Assembly: GCA_021787665.1 (NCBI GenBank)
Contig: JAJYLN010000009.1
Coordinates: 12,927-76,926 of the forward strand
DNA from: a bacterium
GTDB taxonomy: Bacteria > JAMCPX01
Direction of reading: 5' to 3'
Length of the DNA: 64,000 bases
In this document: positions 8,079-16,964 of the stretch, piece after piece
How the letters are laid out: each line of letters opens with the position of its first letter
Position numbering within the stretch: the first letter of the stretch is position 1
Program-made: the position numbers and the translations under genes
Notes under the pieces: generated by a model
The model's input: only the letters and a program-made list of their open reading frames with translations
The model's database searches: none
What the model was told of the DNA's origin: nothing

Positions 8079-9746
8079 ATGCCGATAACAGCAGTTAGAC
8101 GTGATATCGACCCAAAGCGCCGCTCTTCCACGGTTTTGATGAACGGCAACGGGAAACGGCCGCATCTTGCAAGATCCGTGGGCCGCCGGTTCAGATCGGC
8201 GGTATTTCCGAACAAAGTAAAACGGTATGGCCAGGGAAGCAGATTCCTAAGGGTTTATCTGGTAGCTCCCCGCCATCCGGAAAATGTATGGTCTCTGCAA
8301 GGAACAGTTGAGGTTATCGGTGCAAAGACCCTGATGCCGAATGCTGCGCTAGCCACGCTCATGGCATTGACCCCGCCCGGGGTGTCCGTAGAATATTCTT
8401 TGGGCGACGAAAACATTGCACCGATCGACTGGGACATGCCATGCGATCTTGTCGCCGTTACCGGCAGCACCATCCATGTACGCCGGATAGCCGAGATATG
8501 TCATGCGTTCCGGAGCAGAGGAATACCGATCGCTCTGGGAGGATCGTATGCAAGTATCTATCGGGACCAGTGCGCCCCTCTTGCGGACCACCTCTTTATC
8601 GGTGAGGCGGAACGCACGTGGCCGAAATTCTTACAACAGTGGCGCGATGGCAATGCGCAACCCTGCTATGTGCAGGAGTCGCACATCGATCTCAAGGACA
8701 GTCCGCCCCCTGACTGGTCGTTGATTCATGCAAAGGATTATGTGAATCTTACGGTGCAAACGAGCCGCGGATGCCCGAACCGCTGTGATTTCTGTGATGT
8801 TATCCAATACATGGGAAGACTCTACAGGACAAAATCGGTAGAACAGATACTGGCGGAAGTGAGGAACGCCCACCGTATCGGCGCCAATTCGGTGTTTTTC
8901 TCCGATGACAACTTTTTCGGCAACCCGGCATTTACCAGGGAGCTTTTACGCGCGCTCATCCGATGGAACACTATGCAGCTGCACCCGCTCTCCTTTGCCA
9001 CGCAGATCACCCTCCAGGTGGCCGATGATGAAGACCTGCTGAAGATGTTTGCGGACGCGAGGTTTTCGGTGCTGTTCCTCGGCGTAGAGACGATACGGAG
9101 GGAAAGCCTTGAAGAAATCCACAAGACACAAAACATCAGGCATGACATGGGGGAACGGATAAAAAGGATATCCCGGCACGGTATCGTGCCCTTTTTGGGT
9201 CTTATCGTAGGCTTCGATCATGACGACATTTCGGTGTTCGATGAGCTGTACCGGTTCGTCGAGGATACCTCCTCTCCGATCGCCTGTGTCAGTCTTTTGA
9301 ATGCACCTCTGAAGACACAGCTTTTCGATCGTCTTACTAAGGAAGGACGGCTGATCGGCGACGATTTTTCCGGGGAATGGCAGTTGTATACCAATATCGT
9401 TCCCAAGCAGATGAGCAGGGAGGAGCTTCAACAGCGGTTCTGGAGCTTGTTCAAGAAGCTCTATGAGCCGAAGCGCTTTGACCAAAGGCTCAGGAATTGG
9501 CTTGCACAGGTGGAATACACGAGCCCGCTGTATGTCAACAAGCGTGCAGACATGAAACAGTTTGCCACGGCACTGACCATGGTGAAACATTTTGTGTTTG
9601 CATCCGACTCTTCTGTACGAAGGATGTTTTACCGTAACATTGTTCGCATGTGGAAGACGTATCCGCGCCTCATGCGGCGCACGATAACACTCCTTGCTCA
9701 GTTCCGGCACTTTTATGACTTTGTGCATGCCCGGGGAGGGGATTGA
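8079..9746 (+). CDS. B12-binding radical SAM protein, HpnP/DUF4070-like
   Basis: About 555 residues. The family proper starts near residue 57 (VYLVAPRHPEN), with a cobalamin-binding-like domain (VAVTGSTIHV, ALGGSYASIY, IGEAERTW) and a radical-SAM core with C232, C236 and C239 in TSRGCPNRCDFCD. That context (SRGCP-x2-CDFCD, then a DDNFF metal/SAM segment) is shared with the hopanoid C2-methylase HpnP and DUF4070-type enzymes, which methylate unactivated carbons. The first 50 basic residues are poorly conserved and the real start may be downstream; no ribosome site supports either choice. It stands 46 bases after the deacetylase gene in the same direction. Confidence 0.87.
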   Translation: MPITAVRRDIDPKRRSSTVLMNGNGKRPHLARSVGRRFRSAVFPNKVKRYGQGSRFLRVYLVAPRHPENVWSLQGTVEVIGAKTLMPNAALATLMALTPPGVSVEYSLGDENIAPIDWDMPCDLVAVTGSTIHVRRIAEICHAFRSRGIPIALGGSYASIYRDQCAPLADHLFIGEAERTWPKFLQQWRDGNAQPCYVQESHIDLKDSPPPDWSLIHAKDYVNLTVQTSRGCPNRCDFCDVIQYMGRLYRTKSVEQILAEVRNAHRIGANSVFFSDDNFFGNPAFTRELLRALIRWNTMQLHPLSFATQITLQVADDEDLLKMFADARFSVLFLGVETIRRESLEEIHKTQNIRHDMGERIKRISRHGIVPFLGLIVGFDHDDISVFDELYRFVEDTSSPIACVSLLNAPLKTQLFDRLTKEGRLIGDDFSGEWQLYTNIVPKQMSREELQQRFWSLFKKLYEPKRFDQRLRNWLAQVEYTSPLYVNKRADMKQFATALTMVKHFVFASDSSVRRMFYRNIVRMWKTYPRLMRRTITLLAQFRHFYDFVHARGGD

Positions 9747-9785
9747 AAAGGGGCGACTCTTGACGGAAAAATTGGCCGCATCAGT

Positions 9786-9864
9786 GCCTCCTTGCCGAGG
9801 AGGCCTGTCATGAAGAGACAGGTCAGCCAGGTGTGCTCTGTTTAAGCGGATTTCCGGCAAATCC
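9786..9864 (+). other. Three consecutive short hairpins in the leader of the ketoreductase gene
   Basis: The gap between the radical-SAM gene and the ketoreductase holds three perfect inverted repeats. One has 7-base arms GCCTCCT/AGGAGGC (9786-9804). The second shares one base with it and has arms CCTGTC/GACAGG (9804-9822). The third has arms GGATTT/AAATCC (9848-9864). None is followed by a T-run, so they are not simple terminators. They could form a structured leader RNA or an mRNA stability element. I do not recognise a known riboswitch class. Confidence 0.4.
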
Positions 9865-9982
9865 ATGTTAGCTTGTTGTTATTGTTGTATAGCCGGCCCT
9901 CCATTGAAAGCGGGGACGTTCTTGCGGCTTGTTATAGCCATCTCTTGCATTTGTACCATCGGTAGTGTACATATCTCTCATT

Positions 9983-10711
9983 ATGGAAGACAAAAAATGG
10001 GCATTGGTTACGGGTGGGAGCAGGGGGATCGGCCGCGCGACGTGCGCCGAGATGGCGCGTGCCGGCTATAACGTCGTTATCAACTACAAGAGCAACGAGC
10101 CGGCAGCACAGGAGACGCTCCGCCTCGTGAAAGAAGCAGGGGGTGACGGAGAGATCGTCCAGTTCGACGTCGTGGACGCCGCTGCGACTCAGGCTGTTCT
10201 TGCGCGCTTGTTAAAAGAACACAAAATTCACGCCCTGGTGAACAATGCGGGTATCACCGCTGACGGACTTTTTGCAATGATGCCCCGGCAGAACTGGCAG
10301 TCCGTAATCCAGACTTCCCTGGATGGCTTCTACAATGTGACCAAACCGATCCTCATGAGTATGCTGCGCGTGAAGAAAGGGTGTTCGATTGTGACCATAG
10401 CCTCGGTGTCAGGTATCATCGGTAACCGGGGACAGGCCAACTATTCCGCGGCCAAGGCCGGTTTGATCGGCGCAAGCAAGGCGCTCGCCAAAGAGATCGC
10501 AAGGCTCGGCATCAGGGTGAACGTGGTCGCGCCCGGGCTCATCGAGACCGAGATGATCAAGGACGCGCCCAGGGACATTATTCTTCAGCTTATTCCCATG
10601 GAGCGGATCGGCATGCCGGAGGAAGTCGCCAGGGTCGTTCGGTTCCTGTGCTCTGATGATGCATCGTATATCACGGGGCAGGTCATCTCGGTAAACGGCG
10701 GCATGGTATAG
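9983..10711 (+). CDS. FabG-like 3-oxoacyl-ACP reductase (ketoreductase)
   Basis: A short-chain dehydrogenase of about 242 residues. It has the NADPH-binding TGGSRGIG at the N-terminus, NNAG in the middle and the catalytic Ser/Tyr/Lys set in ASVSG...YSAAKAG, and ends with the usual [11 protein letters not shown]. FabG reduces 3-ketoacyl-ACP to 3-hydroxyacyl-ACP. It is the only ketoreductase seen in the window and would serve the ketosynthases and dehydratases of both lipid regions. I chose the ATG at 9983 because the nucleotide-binding strand follows at once; a GTG at 9965 would add six residues. The LolA-like gene follows after 6 bases. Confidence 0.93.
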   Translation: MEDKKWALVTGGSRGIGRATCAEMARAGYNVVINYKSNEPAAQETLRLVKEAGGDGEIVQFDVVDAAATQAVLARLLKEHKIHALVNNAGITADGLFAMMPRQNWQSVIQTSLDGFYNVTKPILMSMLRVKKGCSIVTIASVSGIIGNRGQANYSAAKAGLIGASKALAKEIARLGIRVNVVAPGLIETEMIKDAPRDIILQLIPMERIGMPEEVARVVRFLCSDDASYITGQVISVNGGMV

Positions 10712-10717
10712 CAGCCT

Positions 10718-11350
10718 ATGCGGTCAGGCACTACATACAGAGGTCTGCTTGTTTTCGCCGGCATATTGATGATGCCTGTCCTTGCCAGAGAGGGATGGAC
10801 CCAAACATGGGGGAGTATCCGCCAGTCTATGGCCAACGTCCACTCCGTTTCCGCGCACTTTACCCAGAAAAAGAACCTCAGGATCCTTGCCAGGCCCCTG
10901 GTCAGCAGGGGCCTGTTTTATTACCGTGCCCCCGGGGACCTGCGATGGGAGTACCTGTCCCCGGTAAGAGATATCCTCCTCATCCATGGGGAAAGAGTCG
11001 CCAAGTATACCTGGAGCAACGGCAAGTTTGCAGAAGATGAGGGCCCGCAGATTGAAGCAACGCGCGTCGTCATGGGACAGATATCTTCATGGCTCAACGG
11101 CGATTTCCAGGACAACAGGGCGTTTGTCCCGAAGCTCGAGCCGGGAACCCCGGCGAAGATCGAACTGGTCCCGGTAAAAGACTATCTGAAGACCTATATC
11201 GAGCGTGTGATCCTCACCCTGTCCAAAACCGAAGGCGTCATCTCTTCGATCGAGATACTTGAGCCGCAGGGCTCATCTACCCTCATAGAATTTTCGCACA
11301 TAGCCCTGAATGCAGCCATATCCGGCACCACGTTTGAAAGCATAAAATGA
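10718..11350 (+). CDS. LolA-like periplasmic lipoprotein/lipid carrier
   Basis: 210 residues with an N-terminal hydrophobic export signal (LLVFAGILMMPVLA). The mature part reads like LolA: VSAHFTQKKNL, then GLFYYRAPGDLRWEY, the conserved beta pattern in which the hydrophobic barrel is built. Genuine LolA shuttles lipoproteins to LolB. Cluster-encoded LolA paralogues in aryl-polyene loci are thought to carry the hydrophobic product across the periplasm. Its place between ketoreductase and lipoprotein genes matches that arrangement. The last codon overlaps the next start (ATGA). Confidence 0.85.
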   Translation: MRSGTTYRGLLVFAGILMMPVLAREGWTQTWGSIRQSMANVHSVSAHFTQKKNLRILARPLVSRGLFYYRAPGDLRWEYLSPVRDILLIHGERVAKYTWSNGKFAEDEGPQIEATRVVMGQISSWLNGDFQDNRAFVPKLEPGTPAKIELVPVKDYLKTYIERVILTLSKTEGVISSIEILEPQGSSTLIEFSHIALNAAISGTTFESIK

Positions 11351-12015
11351 AGCGTTTGCTGCCCGTTGTAATTTGTTTTGCTGCCCTCTCATGTACGACG
11401 CTCACCCCGGTCCGGCATACCGTCATAAGAGACCCTTACCTGCTGGGCAAATGCTTCCCTGCGTATCCCCTGCGTGCCTTCCGAGCCGTCCATGTCATCG
11501 ATGCAACGATCCGGGGGGAAACCAGCCCCTTTATCGGTATCACGATAGCGGATGTACCCGAGAACCGCATCCGTGCCACGCTGCTCAGCGTTGAAGGGCT
11601 CGTTCTTCTGGACGCGGTAAGCGATAAAGGTACCATAGATGTCTACCGTTCGATGCAGACATTTTTATCCGCGGTTTTTGCGCAAGGGCTGTTCAGCGAC
11701 ATACGGTTCATGCTGTTTCCGGAGCGGGGCCATCTCATCGGTGCAACGATCAGCGCTGATGGCTCCATGACGTGTCGCTGGACGAACGGCGGTCATGAAT
11801 ATGAAAAGGACTCCGATGCCGCAGGAAAGATGACCATCCGAGAGTACGGTCCGGGCCATAAACACCTGCGCACGCTGACCATGTCTCCCCCGATCATCGA
11901 CGGCTTGTATAAGCGTATGCAGCTTCGATCCTTCGTAGGAATCGGGTATTCCCTGTCTCTCAAATTGCTCGAGGGCGAGCCGCTCGAGCATACGGACGGG
12001 TTATTTTCCCGGTGA
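11347..12015 (+). CDS. Outer-membrane lipoprotein, DUF3261-like
   Basis: 222 residues with a lipoprotein signal peptide and lipobox ALSC at about 13-16, so the mature protein is probably lipidated and periplasm- or outer-membrane-anchored. The rest is a predicted beta-rich domain with no enzymatic motif. In aryl-polyene clusters a small DUF3261 lipoprotein sits beside LolA and the MMPL exporter; assignment here rests on that order and on size and lipobox, not on a strong sequence match. It overlaps the LolA-like gene upstream (ATGA) and runs 15 bases into the 3' end of the opposing membrane-protein gene. Confidence 0.7.
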   Translation: MKRLLPVVICFAALSCTTLTPVRHTVIRDPYLLGKCFPAYPLRAFRAVHVIDATIRGETSPFIGITIADVPENRIRATLLSVEGLVLLDAVSDKGTIDVYRSMQTFLSAVFAQGLFSDIRFMLFPERGHLIGATISADGSMTCRWTNGGHEYEKDSDAAGKMTIREYGPGHKHLRTLTMSPPIIDGLYKRMQLRSFVGIGYSLSLKLLEGEPLEHTDGLFSR

Positions 12016-12378
12016 ACCCGATCCGGAGAACCTTTCTATAAATATTCGTACACCATAGCGGGCCAGCGCACGCATGTATTTGATATTGTCCTTACCGATA
12101 AGTAACATCGAGGTACCCCATACCAGAAATGAGAAGCCGTATAGCGCGGGCCCGCCGATGATGAAGATGAGAGGGTTTTTCAGGTAGGTCGCTGCGATAC
12201 CACTGGCAATCACGCCGGGCCAGCCGATCACATAGCTCAGCCCCATCAGTACCAATCCCAGAACAAGCACAAAAGACGGCGGTTCCTTGAAAATGCCCAG
12301 ATCCGCCTTTGATTCGACCGCTTCACGCCCGTATGCAGTATGCGCTGCCCATGCTGCTATTGTCCGTAGAATCGTCAT
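12001..12378 (-). CDS. Small membrane protein of unknown function
   Basis: 125 residues with two long hydrophobic stretches (about 35-66 and 69-93), a soluble N-terminus containing KADLGIFKEPPS and a basic C-terminal tail. I do not recognise the family. It lies 18 bases downstream of the ketosynthase gene on the same strand, so the two are probably co-transcribed, and it converges with the lipoprotein gene with a 15-base overlap. A membrane partner for the ketosynthase/acyltransferase pair is possible but is only inference. Confidence 0.65.
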   Translation of the reverse strand: MTILRTIAAWAAHTAYGREAVESKADLGIFKEPPSFVLVLGLVLMGLSYVIGWPGVIASGIAATYLKNPLIFIIGGPALYGFSFLVWGTSMLLIGKDNIKYMRALARYGVRIFIERFSGSGSPGK

Positions 12379-12396
12379 AGAAACCCTACGGCATTG

Positions 12397-13629
12397 CTAC
12401 ACCTTCCGGAAGATGAGCGAGGTGTTGATTCCTCCGAACGCAAAGTTATTGTTCATGCCCGTGGTGAACGTATAGTCACGCGCGTTACCCATGACGTGGT
12501 TCAAGGGAGGCAACAGCGGGTCCGGGTTCTCGAGGTTCTTGGACGCCGCGATAAAGCGCTCGTTGATCATGAGTATGGTCATGATGGACTCGAGCGCCCC
12601 GCATGCACCCAGCGTATGGCCGGTAAAGCCCTTGAGCGCGCTCACCGGCACGGATGTCCCGAACACCCGGTTCGTTGCGGTCGCTTCCGCAAGGTCCCCC
12701 GCAGCTGTTGCGGTAGCGTGCGCATTGACGTGGCCGATGTCTTCAACGGATAGGCCCGCGTCTTTCAGGGCGATTCCCATGGCGCCCGCCATGCCGTCAG
12801 CACTGGGATTGGTCAGGTGGGAGCCGTCGCAGTTCGTGCCATAGCCAACGACTTCGCTATAGATATGCGCGTCCCGTGCCTTCGCACGCTCATACTCTTC
12901 CAGTACGAGACAGGCTGACCCTTCGCCGACGACAAGACCGTCCCGATCGGCATCAAACGGTCTCGGCGTTGCATCGGGCCGGTCGTTGTATTTTGTCGAT
13001 GTGGCCCGCATGATATCGAAGATACCCGCGTCCATAAAGTGCATCTCTTCGGCGCCGCCCGCGAGCATGATCTCGGCGCGGCCTTCCTTTATCGCCTCAT
13101 ACCCGAATCCAACGCCCTGAGACCCGGACGTACAGGCCGTACACGATGCTATGACCGGGCCCTGAGTGTGAAACATCATGGCAAGGTTCGCTGCACAGGT
13201 GTGGCTCATAAACTGGAGATAGATGGACGATTGCAGCCCTTTGAGGCTCTGGTTCTTAAAGACGTCGACGAGGAAATCCTGCATGGACTGGGAGCTACCT
13301 GTGGTCGAGCCGAAGGCTACCCCGCACGCTGGAGACCCGATCACGTCTTCACTGATCCCGGAGTCCGCGATTGCCTCCATGGTTGCCAGGGCGGCAAGAA
13401 TGGTGACCCTGCCCATGCTCCGCCTGTAGTTGCGCGGTATTACCTTTTCATCAACCGTGCCGCATACTCCCGCGACCCTGGTGCGGAGATGATCTATGTC
13501 GTTCCATGCCGGCATTGCACGGACGCCACCTCGTCCGCTCTGCAGCGCTTCTTTCATTGCCTTAAGGGAGTTTCCTATGGGAGACCGGAACCCGATGCCC
13601 GTAACTACGACTCTTCGCCTTTCACTCAT
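12397..13629 (-). CDS. FabF-like beta-ketoacyl-ACP synthase
   Basis: 410 residues, full thiolase-fold ketosynthase. The active-site Cys is C166 in TACTSGS, the two histidines are H304 (VNAHATAT) and H338 (FTGHTLGA), and the structural Lys is K333. It therefore condenses malonyl-ACP with acyl-ACP instead of acting as an inactive chain-length factor. The 410-residue length is typical of KAS II. It sits after the PlsC acyltransferase (68-base gap) and before a small membrane protein, on the strand opposite to the main operon. It is more FabF-like than the two ketosynthases near 54 kb, so the three probably have different chain-length or starter roles. Confidence 0.93.
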   Translation of the reverse strand: MSERRRVVVTGIGFRSPIGNSLKAMKEALQSGRGGVRAMPAWNDIDHLRTRVAGVCGTVDEKVIPRNYRRSMGRVTILAALATMEAIADSGISEDVIGSPACGVAFGSTTGSSQSMQDFLVDVFKNQSLKGLQSSIYLQFMSHTCAANLAMMFHTQGPVIASCTACTSGSQGVGFGYEAIKEGRAEIMLAGGAEEMHFMDAGIFDIMRATSTKYNDRPDATPRPFDADRDGLVVGEGSACLVLEEYERAKARDAHIYSEVVGYGTNCDGSHLTNPSADGMAGAMGIALKDAGLSVEDIGHVNAHATATAAGDLAEATATNRVFGTSVPVSALKGFTGHTLGACGALESIMTILMINERFIAASKNLENPDPLLPPLNHVMGNARDYTFTTGMNNNFAFGGINTSLIFRKV

Positions 13630-13697
13630 ATTTTTCCCTCTGGATAATTATTTTTGATTTCTAAACGATAAATCCAAAAAGGTCAATAAGAATGTTT

Positions 13698-14507
13698 TCA
13701 CTTCGTTTCAAACTCTCCCTTTATGTTCAGTGTAGAACGGAACCGGCCTTCCATCTCTGCAGCGGTCCTGCGTTCCTCTTTTTCTATGGGCGGAGGCAGG
13801 GGGTCCAGAAACTCCAACTGGACGATCGATATATCGTAGGGTGGGTAAAACCAGCGGTCTTCATGTGGCAGGAACGGCGGCGTGTTCCTGATGACCACGG
13901 GCTGGACAGGAACGTGGGCGGTCCGTGCGAGCTTGAAAGCTCCCGCCCTGAAGCGGTTTAGCCCATGTTTTGGAGACCGCGTGCCTTCCGGGAAAAGCAT
14001 GAATTTATAGCCATCCTTCAATTGCTCCAGGGCCTTGTTCGTAGTGTCAAGCACCATAGAGGCGTCCGATCTGCCTGTTGCGAAGACCCATCCCGCCAGC
14101 CTGAACAGATAGCCCATCCCGAGGCCGGTCCTCAGAGAATGCTTTGCAATGAGCGACATTTTCGGGACATCGCGGATCATGATGAGAATATCGAAAAGGC
14201 CGGGGTGGTTGGCTATCAATACACACGGTCCGTCCATAAGCTTCCCTTTATGGGGCAGGGCCTTTAACAGCCTTCCTTTTTCCATGAGCCAGAGCCACAG
14301 CACGACGTACCCCCGGTAGAATCTCTGGTTCCACTGCCGGTCATGTCCGGCAAGCCTGTCGCGCAGGAGCAGGTACGGCGTGAGCATATGCCCGAAGAGT
14401 ATCCCGCCGCCGAACACGAGAAACATGAGCAGCATGTACTGGCCTTTCAGAACCCGAACGATCGCGCGTCGCAAAGGTGTTCTATCGGGAGTGATTGTTG
14501 TGGTCAT
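13698..14507 (-). CDS. PlsC-like 1-acyl-glycerol-3-phosphate acyltransferase family protein
   Basis: About 269 residues from the start chosen. It has N-terminal hydrophobic segments, the HX4D catalytic motif in NHPGLFD, and the acceptor-binding motif FPEGTRS. This family acylates lysophospholipids or related acceptors at the inner membrane. The open frame extends to an ATG at 14600, adding a very acidic 31-residue leader with no ribosome site; I prefer the ATG at 14507 just before the hydrophobic part. It is likely the first gene of a minus-strand unit with the ketosynthase and a membrane protein, and is divergent from rpsT. Confidence 0.87.
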   Translation of the reverse strand: MTTTITPDRTPLRRAIVRVLKGQYMLLMFLVFGGGILFGHMLTPYLLLRDRLAGHDRQWNQRFYRGYVVLWLWLMEKGRLLKALPHKGKLMDGPCVLIANHPGLFDILIMIRDVPKMSLIAKHSLRTGLGMGYLFRLAGWVFATGRSDASMVLDTTNKALEQLKDGYKFMLFPEGTRSPKHGLNRFRAGAFKLARTAHVPVQPVVIRNTPPFLPHEDRWFYPPYDISIVQLEFLDPLPPPIEKEERRTAAEMEGRFRSTLNIKGEFETK

Positions 14508-14764
14508 CCGTTCACCGTCTTCTCGCTCGTCTTTACCATTGTTTTCAGTATGATCCGGATCATCAAAGGTCTTTAATAACGGATCATAGAATACGGTCAT
14601 CGTTTCGTCAAATGATGCCCTTGCTCAGCATCCACTTTTTGAACTGTAAACCATGTAACAGGAGTCTACGGATGCATAGACGATGATATCGTGAACAAAA
14701 GGTTTGACATGATACGGTTGAAATGGTAAGCATGTCCAACTTTATAGGGGAGGTAAGAACATCC

Positions 14765-15076
14765 ATGGCACAGACCGGCAAAACGAGAAAACCGCCGAAG
14801 AAGTCCAAATCGGTCCTGAAGAGGCAGAGGCAGAACATCAAGAAGAGGATTCACAACGCGTCCGCTTTGGCTTCGCTGCATACGGAGATCACAAAGTTCA
14901 ATACACTCCTGCAGGGCAAGGAACTTGAAAAAGCGAAGGTGTTCCTCGGAGGACTGGTCTCCCTTGTCGCGCACCTATCCTCAAAAGGTGTATTGAAGAA
15001 ACAGACGGCAAGCAGGAAGATAGCGCGGCTCACTCAGCGGTTGAATAAGTTTTTTGCTGCAAAAGCTCGATCGTGA
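14765..15076 (+). CDS. rpsT: 30S ribosomal protein S20
   Basis: 103 residues, strongly basic and helical, with the S20 pattern SVLKRQRQNIKKRIHNAS near the N-terminus and KGVLKKQTASRKIARLTQRL near the C-terminus. S20 binds 16S rRNA early in 30S assembly. The start at 14765 is set by a good ribosome site (GGGGAGG around 14747-14753); upstream in-frame ATGs lack one. The 3' end overlaps holA on the other strand by 47 bases. Neighbourhood of rpsT with holA is common in bacteria. It is slightly longer than the usual 85-90 residues because of its N-terminus. Confidence 0.88.
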   Translation: MAQTGKTRKPPKKSKSVLKRQRQNIKKRIHNASALASLHTEITKFNTLLQGKELEKAKVFLGGLVSLVAHLSSKGVLKKQTASRKIARLTQRLNKFFAAKARS

Positions 15077-15896
15077 GCTTGTCCAGGGCCAGGGTATTGC
15101 TTATAAGGCCCTTTCTTATAGCGAGATTATACCGGTAGAGCAGACCGAGACTTTTTATCAAAGTCGGCTCTGATGATTTACCGAGCAGTTGTCTGAGTTT
15201 CCATGCAAGCGCTCCGATTACCATGATGCTCTCTGTACCCGTTTCATGTATGCTCTTGAGAGCTTTGAGTGCATCTTTCTGTCTGCGGGCCAGGAGGTCG
15301 TTCACGAACCCGAACGTATCGGAGTTGTCGATGTTGAATGTCAGGTCGTTCACCGCCGCTTCATCGATGGTGCCGTCTTTTCCGACATACGTCGATAGCT
15401 TGTTGAGTTCGTTCTCGACGATACCCCACGTGGCTACCTCGAATGCGTTGACGAGCATCTCCATGGCGGCCGGAGAGATTCGCACCGCGTGTCCTTTTAA
15501 GTAGCTCTGGAGGAGTGCGTAGGTGGACAAGTTTGGGGCGATGTGTCGTACGACCATCCTCGAAGACTGTATCGCCTCGAATCGTTTTTGCTTCAGCAAT
15601 TCAGGGTTGTCCGATGTCATTATCAAGAGCAGTCCTTCCGGTGGGGAGGACAGGAGCGCAGCAATAGCTTCGATCGCATCCTGTTTTAATGATTGCATAT
15701 TGTTGATGATGACCGCCCTGTTTGTTGAAATGAGTGAGCCTGTACGCAGAGCGTTGTCGATCTGCTCGAGGGCGGAAGACTTCCCGTCGAAGGACTCGAC
15801 CGCATTTTCCCGGCCGACATGCTCCGACACGAGCTTCTTCGCGACTGAAGAGATGTACGAGCTATCGTTACTCACTATCAGATGGATGTTACCCAT
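15030..15896 (-). CDS. holA: DNA polymerase III delta subunit
   Basis: About 288 residues; begins with MGNIHLIVSNDSSYIS, the clamp-loader delta N-terminal domain, and has the typical collar region LAWKLRQLL near the C-terminus. Delta opens the sliding clamp inside the clamp-loader complex. It lacks a complete P-loop, as expected for delta. It is shorter than the roughly 330-340 residues of many homologues. ATG at 15896 is preferred; a GTG lies three codons upstream. It is preceded by an lptE-like gene on the same strand, the lptE-holA order known from proteobacteria. Confidence 0.85.
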   Translation of the reverse strand: MGNIHLIVSNDSSYISSVAKKLVSEHVGRENAVESFDGKSSALEQIDNALRTGSLISTNRAVIINNMQSLKQDAIEAIAALLSSPPEGLLLIMTSDNPELLKQKRFEAIQSSRMVVRHIAPNLSTYALLQSYLKGHAVRISPAAMEMLVNAFEVATWGIVENELNKLSTYVGKDGTIDEAAVNDLTFNIDNSDTFGFVNDLLARRQKDALKALKSIHETGTESIMVIGALAWKLRQLLGKSSEPTLIKSLGLLYRYNLAIRKGLISNTLALDKLTIELLQQKTYSTAE

Positions 15897-15910
15897 GGTC
15901 CGCACCGTCG

Positions 15911-16435
15911 TCAGAAATTGCTGTGCATGGCATCGAATGCTCTCTGCATCATCGTGACTGCAAGCTGGTTGATGACGTCTTTCTCCCTCTCCTTGGTAAG
16001 GAGGGGGTCGTTAATCGGGTAAAAGTCGAGGCTCTCGGTGAAACCGTTCATCTCCCATAGCGTTTTGTTTGTTATGACCTGCACGAGTTTTACATTAACC
16101 GTGATCGTCAGTCTGTAAACACTCACGGTACCTGACGCGGAGAAGAAGACCGGCACGGAGCTATACGAGACTATCGTACCATCGATAATGCCGTCAGCGC
16201 TTTGCTTCGATGCAAGTCTTGCATCGGAGGAGTCTGCCACGGTTTTTCTCATGGCCGAGGTGAACATGTCCTCAATGGCAACCTCGTCCGTCAGATTGGT
16301 AAACACCGGCACATAAAGCTCCGTGACCTTTAAGGGTACGACTCCACCGCCTATCCCAAGGCGGTAGCCGCAGCCATGAAGAACCATAGCTGCGATGAGC
16401 AGAAACGCAGAAGACTTCTTACGCAGACTGTTCAC
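15911..16435 (-). CDS. lptE: LPS-assembly lipoprotein LptE-like
   Basis: 174 residues from a GTG start at 16435 (the longer open frame upstream is low-complexity and overlaps another gene). It has a lipoprotein signal with lipobox LHGC followed by GYRLG, the hallmark of LptE/RlpB, then a beta-alpha-beta domain (VPVFTNLTDE, ADGIIDGTIVSY). LptE plugs the LptD barrel that inserts lipopolysaccharide into the outer membrane. It lies 14 bases before the holA start, as in other diderms. This supports an LPS-bearing outer membrane for the host. Confidence 0.82.
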   Translation of the reverse strand: MNSLRKKSSAFLLIAAMVLHGCGYRLGIGGGVVPLKVTELYVPVFTNLTDEVAIEDMFTSAMRKTVADSSDARLASKQSADGIIDGTIVSYSSVPVFFSASGTVSVYRLTITVNVKLVQVITNKTLWEMNGFTESLDFYPINDPLLTKEREKDVINQLAVTMMQRAFDAMHSNF

Positions 16436-16465
16436 ATGAGTTCGTTCGTCAGGGTAAGAAGCCCC

Positions 16466-16506
16466 TTCAAAAGATAGATGCCCCGCCCTGTTGCTGTGGC
16501 GGGGCA
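16466..16506 (-). terminator. Rho-independent terminator after the coiled-coil gene
   Basis: A perfect 9-base GC-rich inverted repeat (TGCCCCGCC/GGCGGGGCA, 16479-16506) with a 10-base loop. On the minus strand it is followed by ATCTATCTTTT. It starts 11 bases past the stop of the minus-strand gene at 16518 and ends before the lptE start at 16435, separating the two units. Confidence 0.75.
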
Positions 16507-16517
16507 GCATGCTATAA

Positions 16518-16964
16518 TTACAGGGTCGCGTCAGAAGAGATTGAGCTCGATTTTGCCGAGCTTGCCCTCTTTGACCTGGTCCTGGCCCTCGTTTTCGTTG
16601 AGGTGCCCGCTTTTTTTGCAGGAGCCTGTTTTCCGGAGACCGCATCCTTGTAGAGCTTCTCGGCCTGCTTCCTGTAGCCCTCTATCTTGCCCCTGATGTC
16701 GGAAACGGCCTTTTCCACCTTGTCCTTGTAGGTGTCCAGAAGCTTGTCCTGGAGATCCATGAATACCTTCTCGTACTTTCTTTGCTCGGCCTCAAGTTTT
16801 TGAACGACTTTCTTTATCTGTGGGTTGCTTGACGCCAGCTTTGCAACGTCGTTCGTGGTCTTGATAACGAGCTTCCGGACCTGGTCTTGCGTGCTCTTCA
16901 CGACTTCCTGAGCCCCATCCCTGAACTCCCTTAAAACATCCAACAACTTTTCCCGTCTTGCCAT
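16518..16964 (-). CDS. Coiled-coil protein with lysine-rich tail (phasin/histone-like)
   Basis: 148 residues: residues 1-110 are a long amphipathic helix or coiled coil (repeats such as KKVVQKLEAEQRKYEKV), followed by a low-complexity Ala/Lys/Arg/Ser tail (PAKKAGTSTKTRARTRSKR). This architecture is seen in phasin-like, apolipoprotein-like and histone-H1-like bacterial proteins; sequence alone does not decide between coating a lipid inclusion and binding DNA. A strong ribosome site (AAAGGAGG at about 16971-16978) fixes the start. It is monocistronic with its own terminator, and its neighbour on the other side is a FadL-type gene. Confidence 0.75.
   Translation of the reverse strand: MARREKLLDVLREFRDGAQEVVKSTQDQVRKLVIKTTNDVAKLASSNPQIKKVVQKLEAEQRKYEKVFMDLQDKLLDTYKDKVEKAVSDIRGKIEGYRKQAEKLYKDAVSGKQAPAKKAGTSTKTRARTRSKRASSAKSSSISSDATL

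Noticed and set aside
9786-9864. Repeated hairpins as a CRISPR array or a cobalamin riboswitch.
   Set aside because: Arms differ from one another and there are no spacers; the B12-box consensus is not present.
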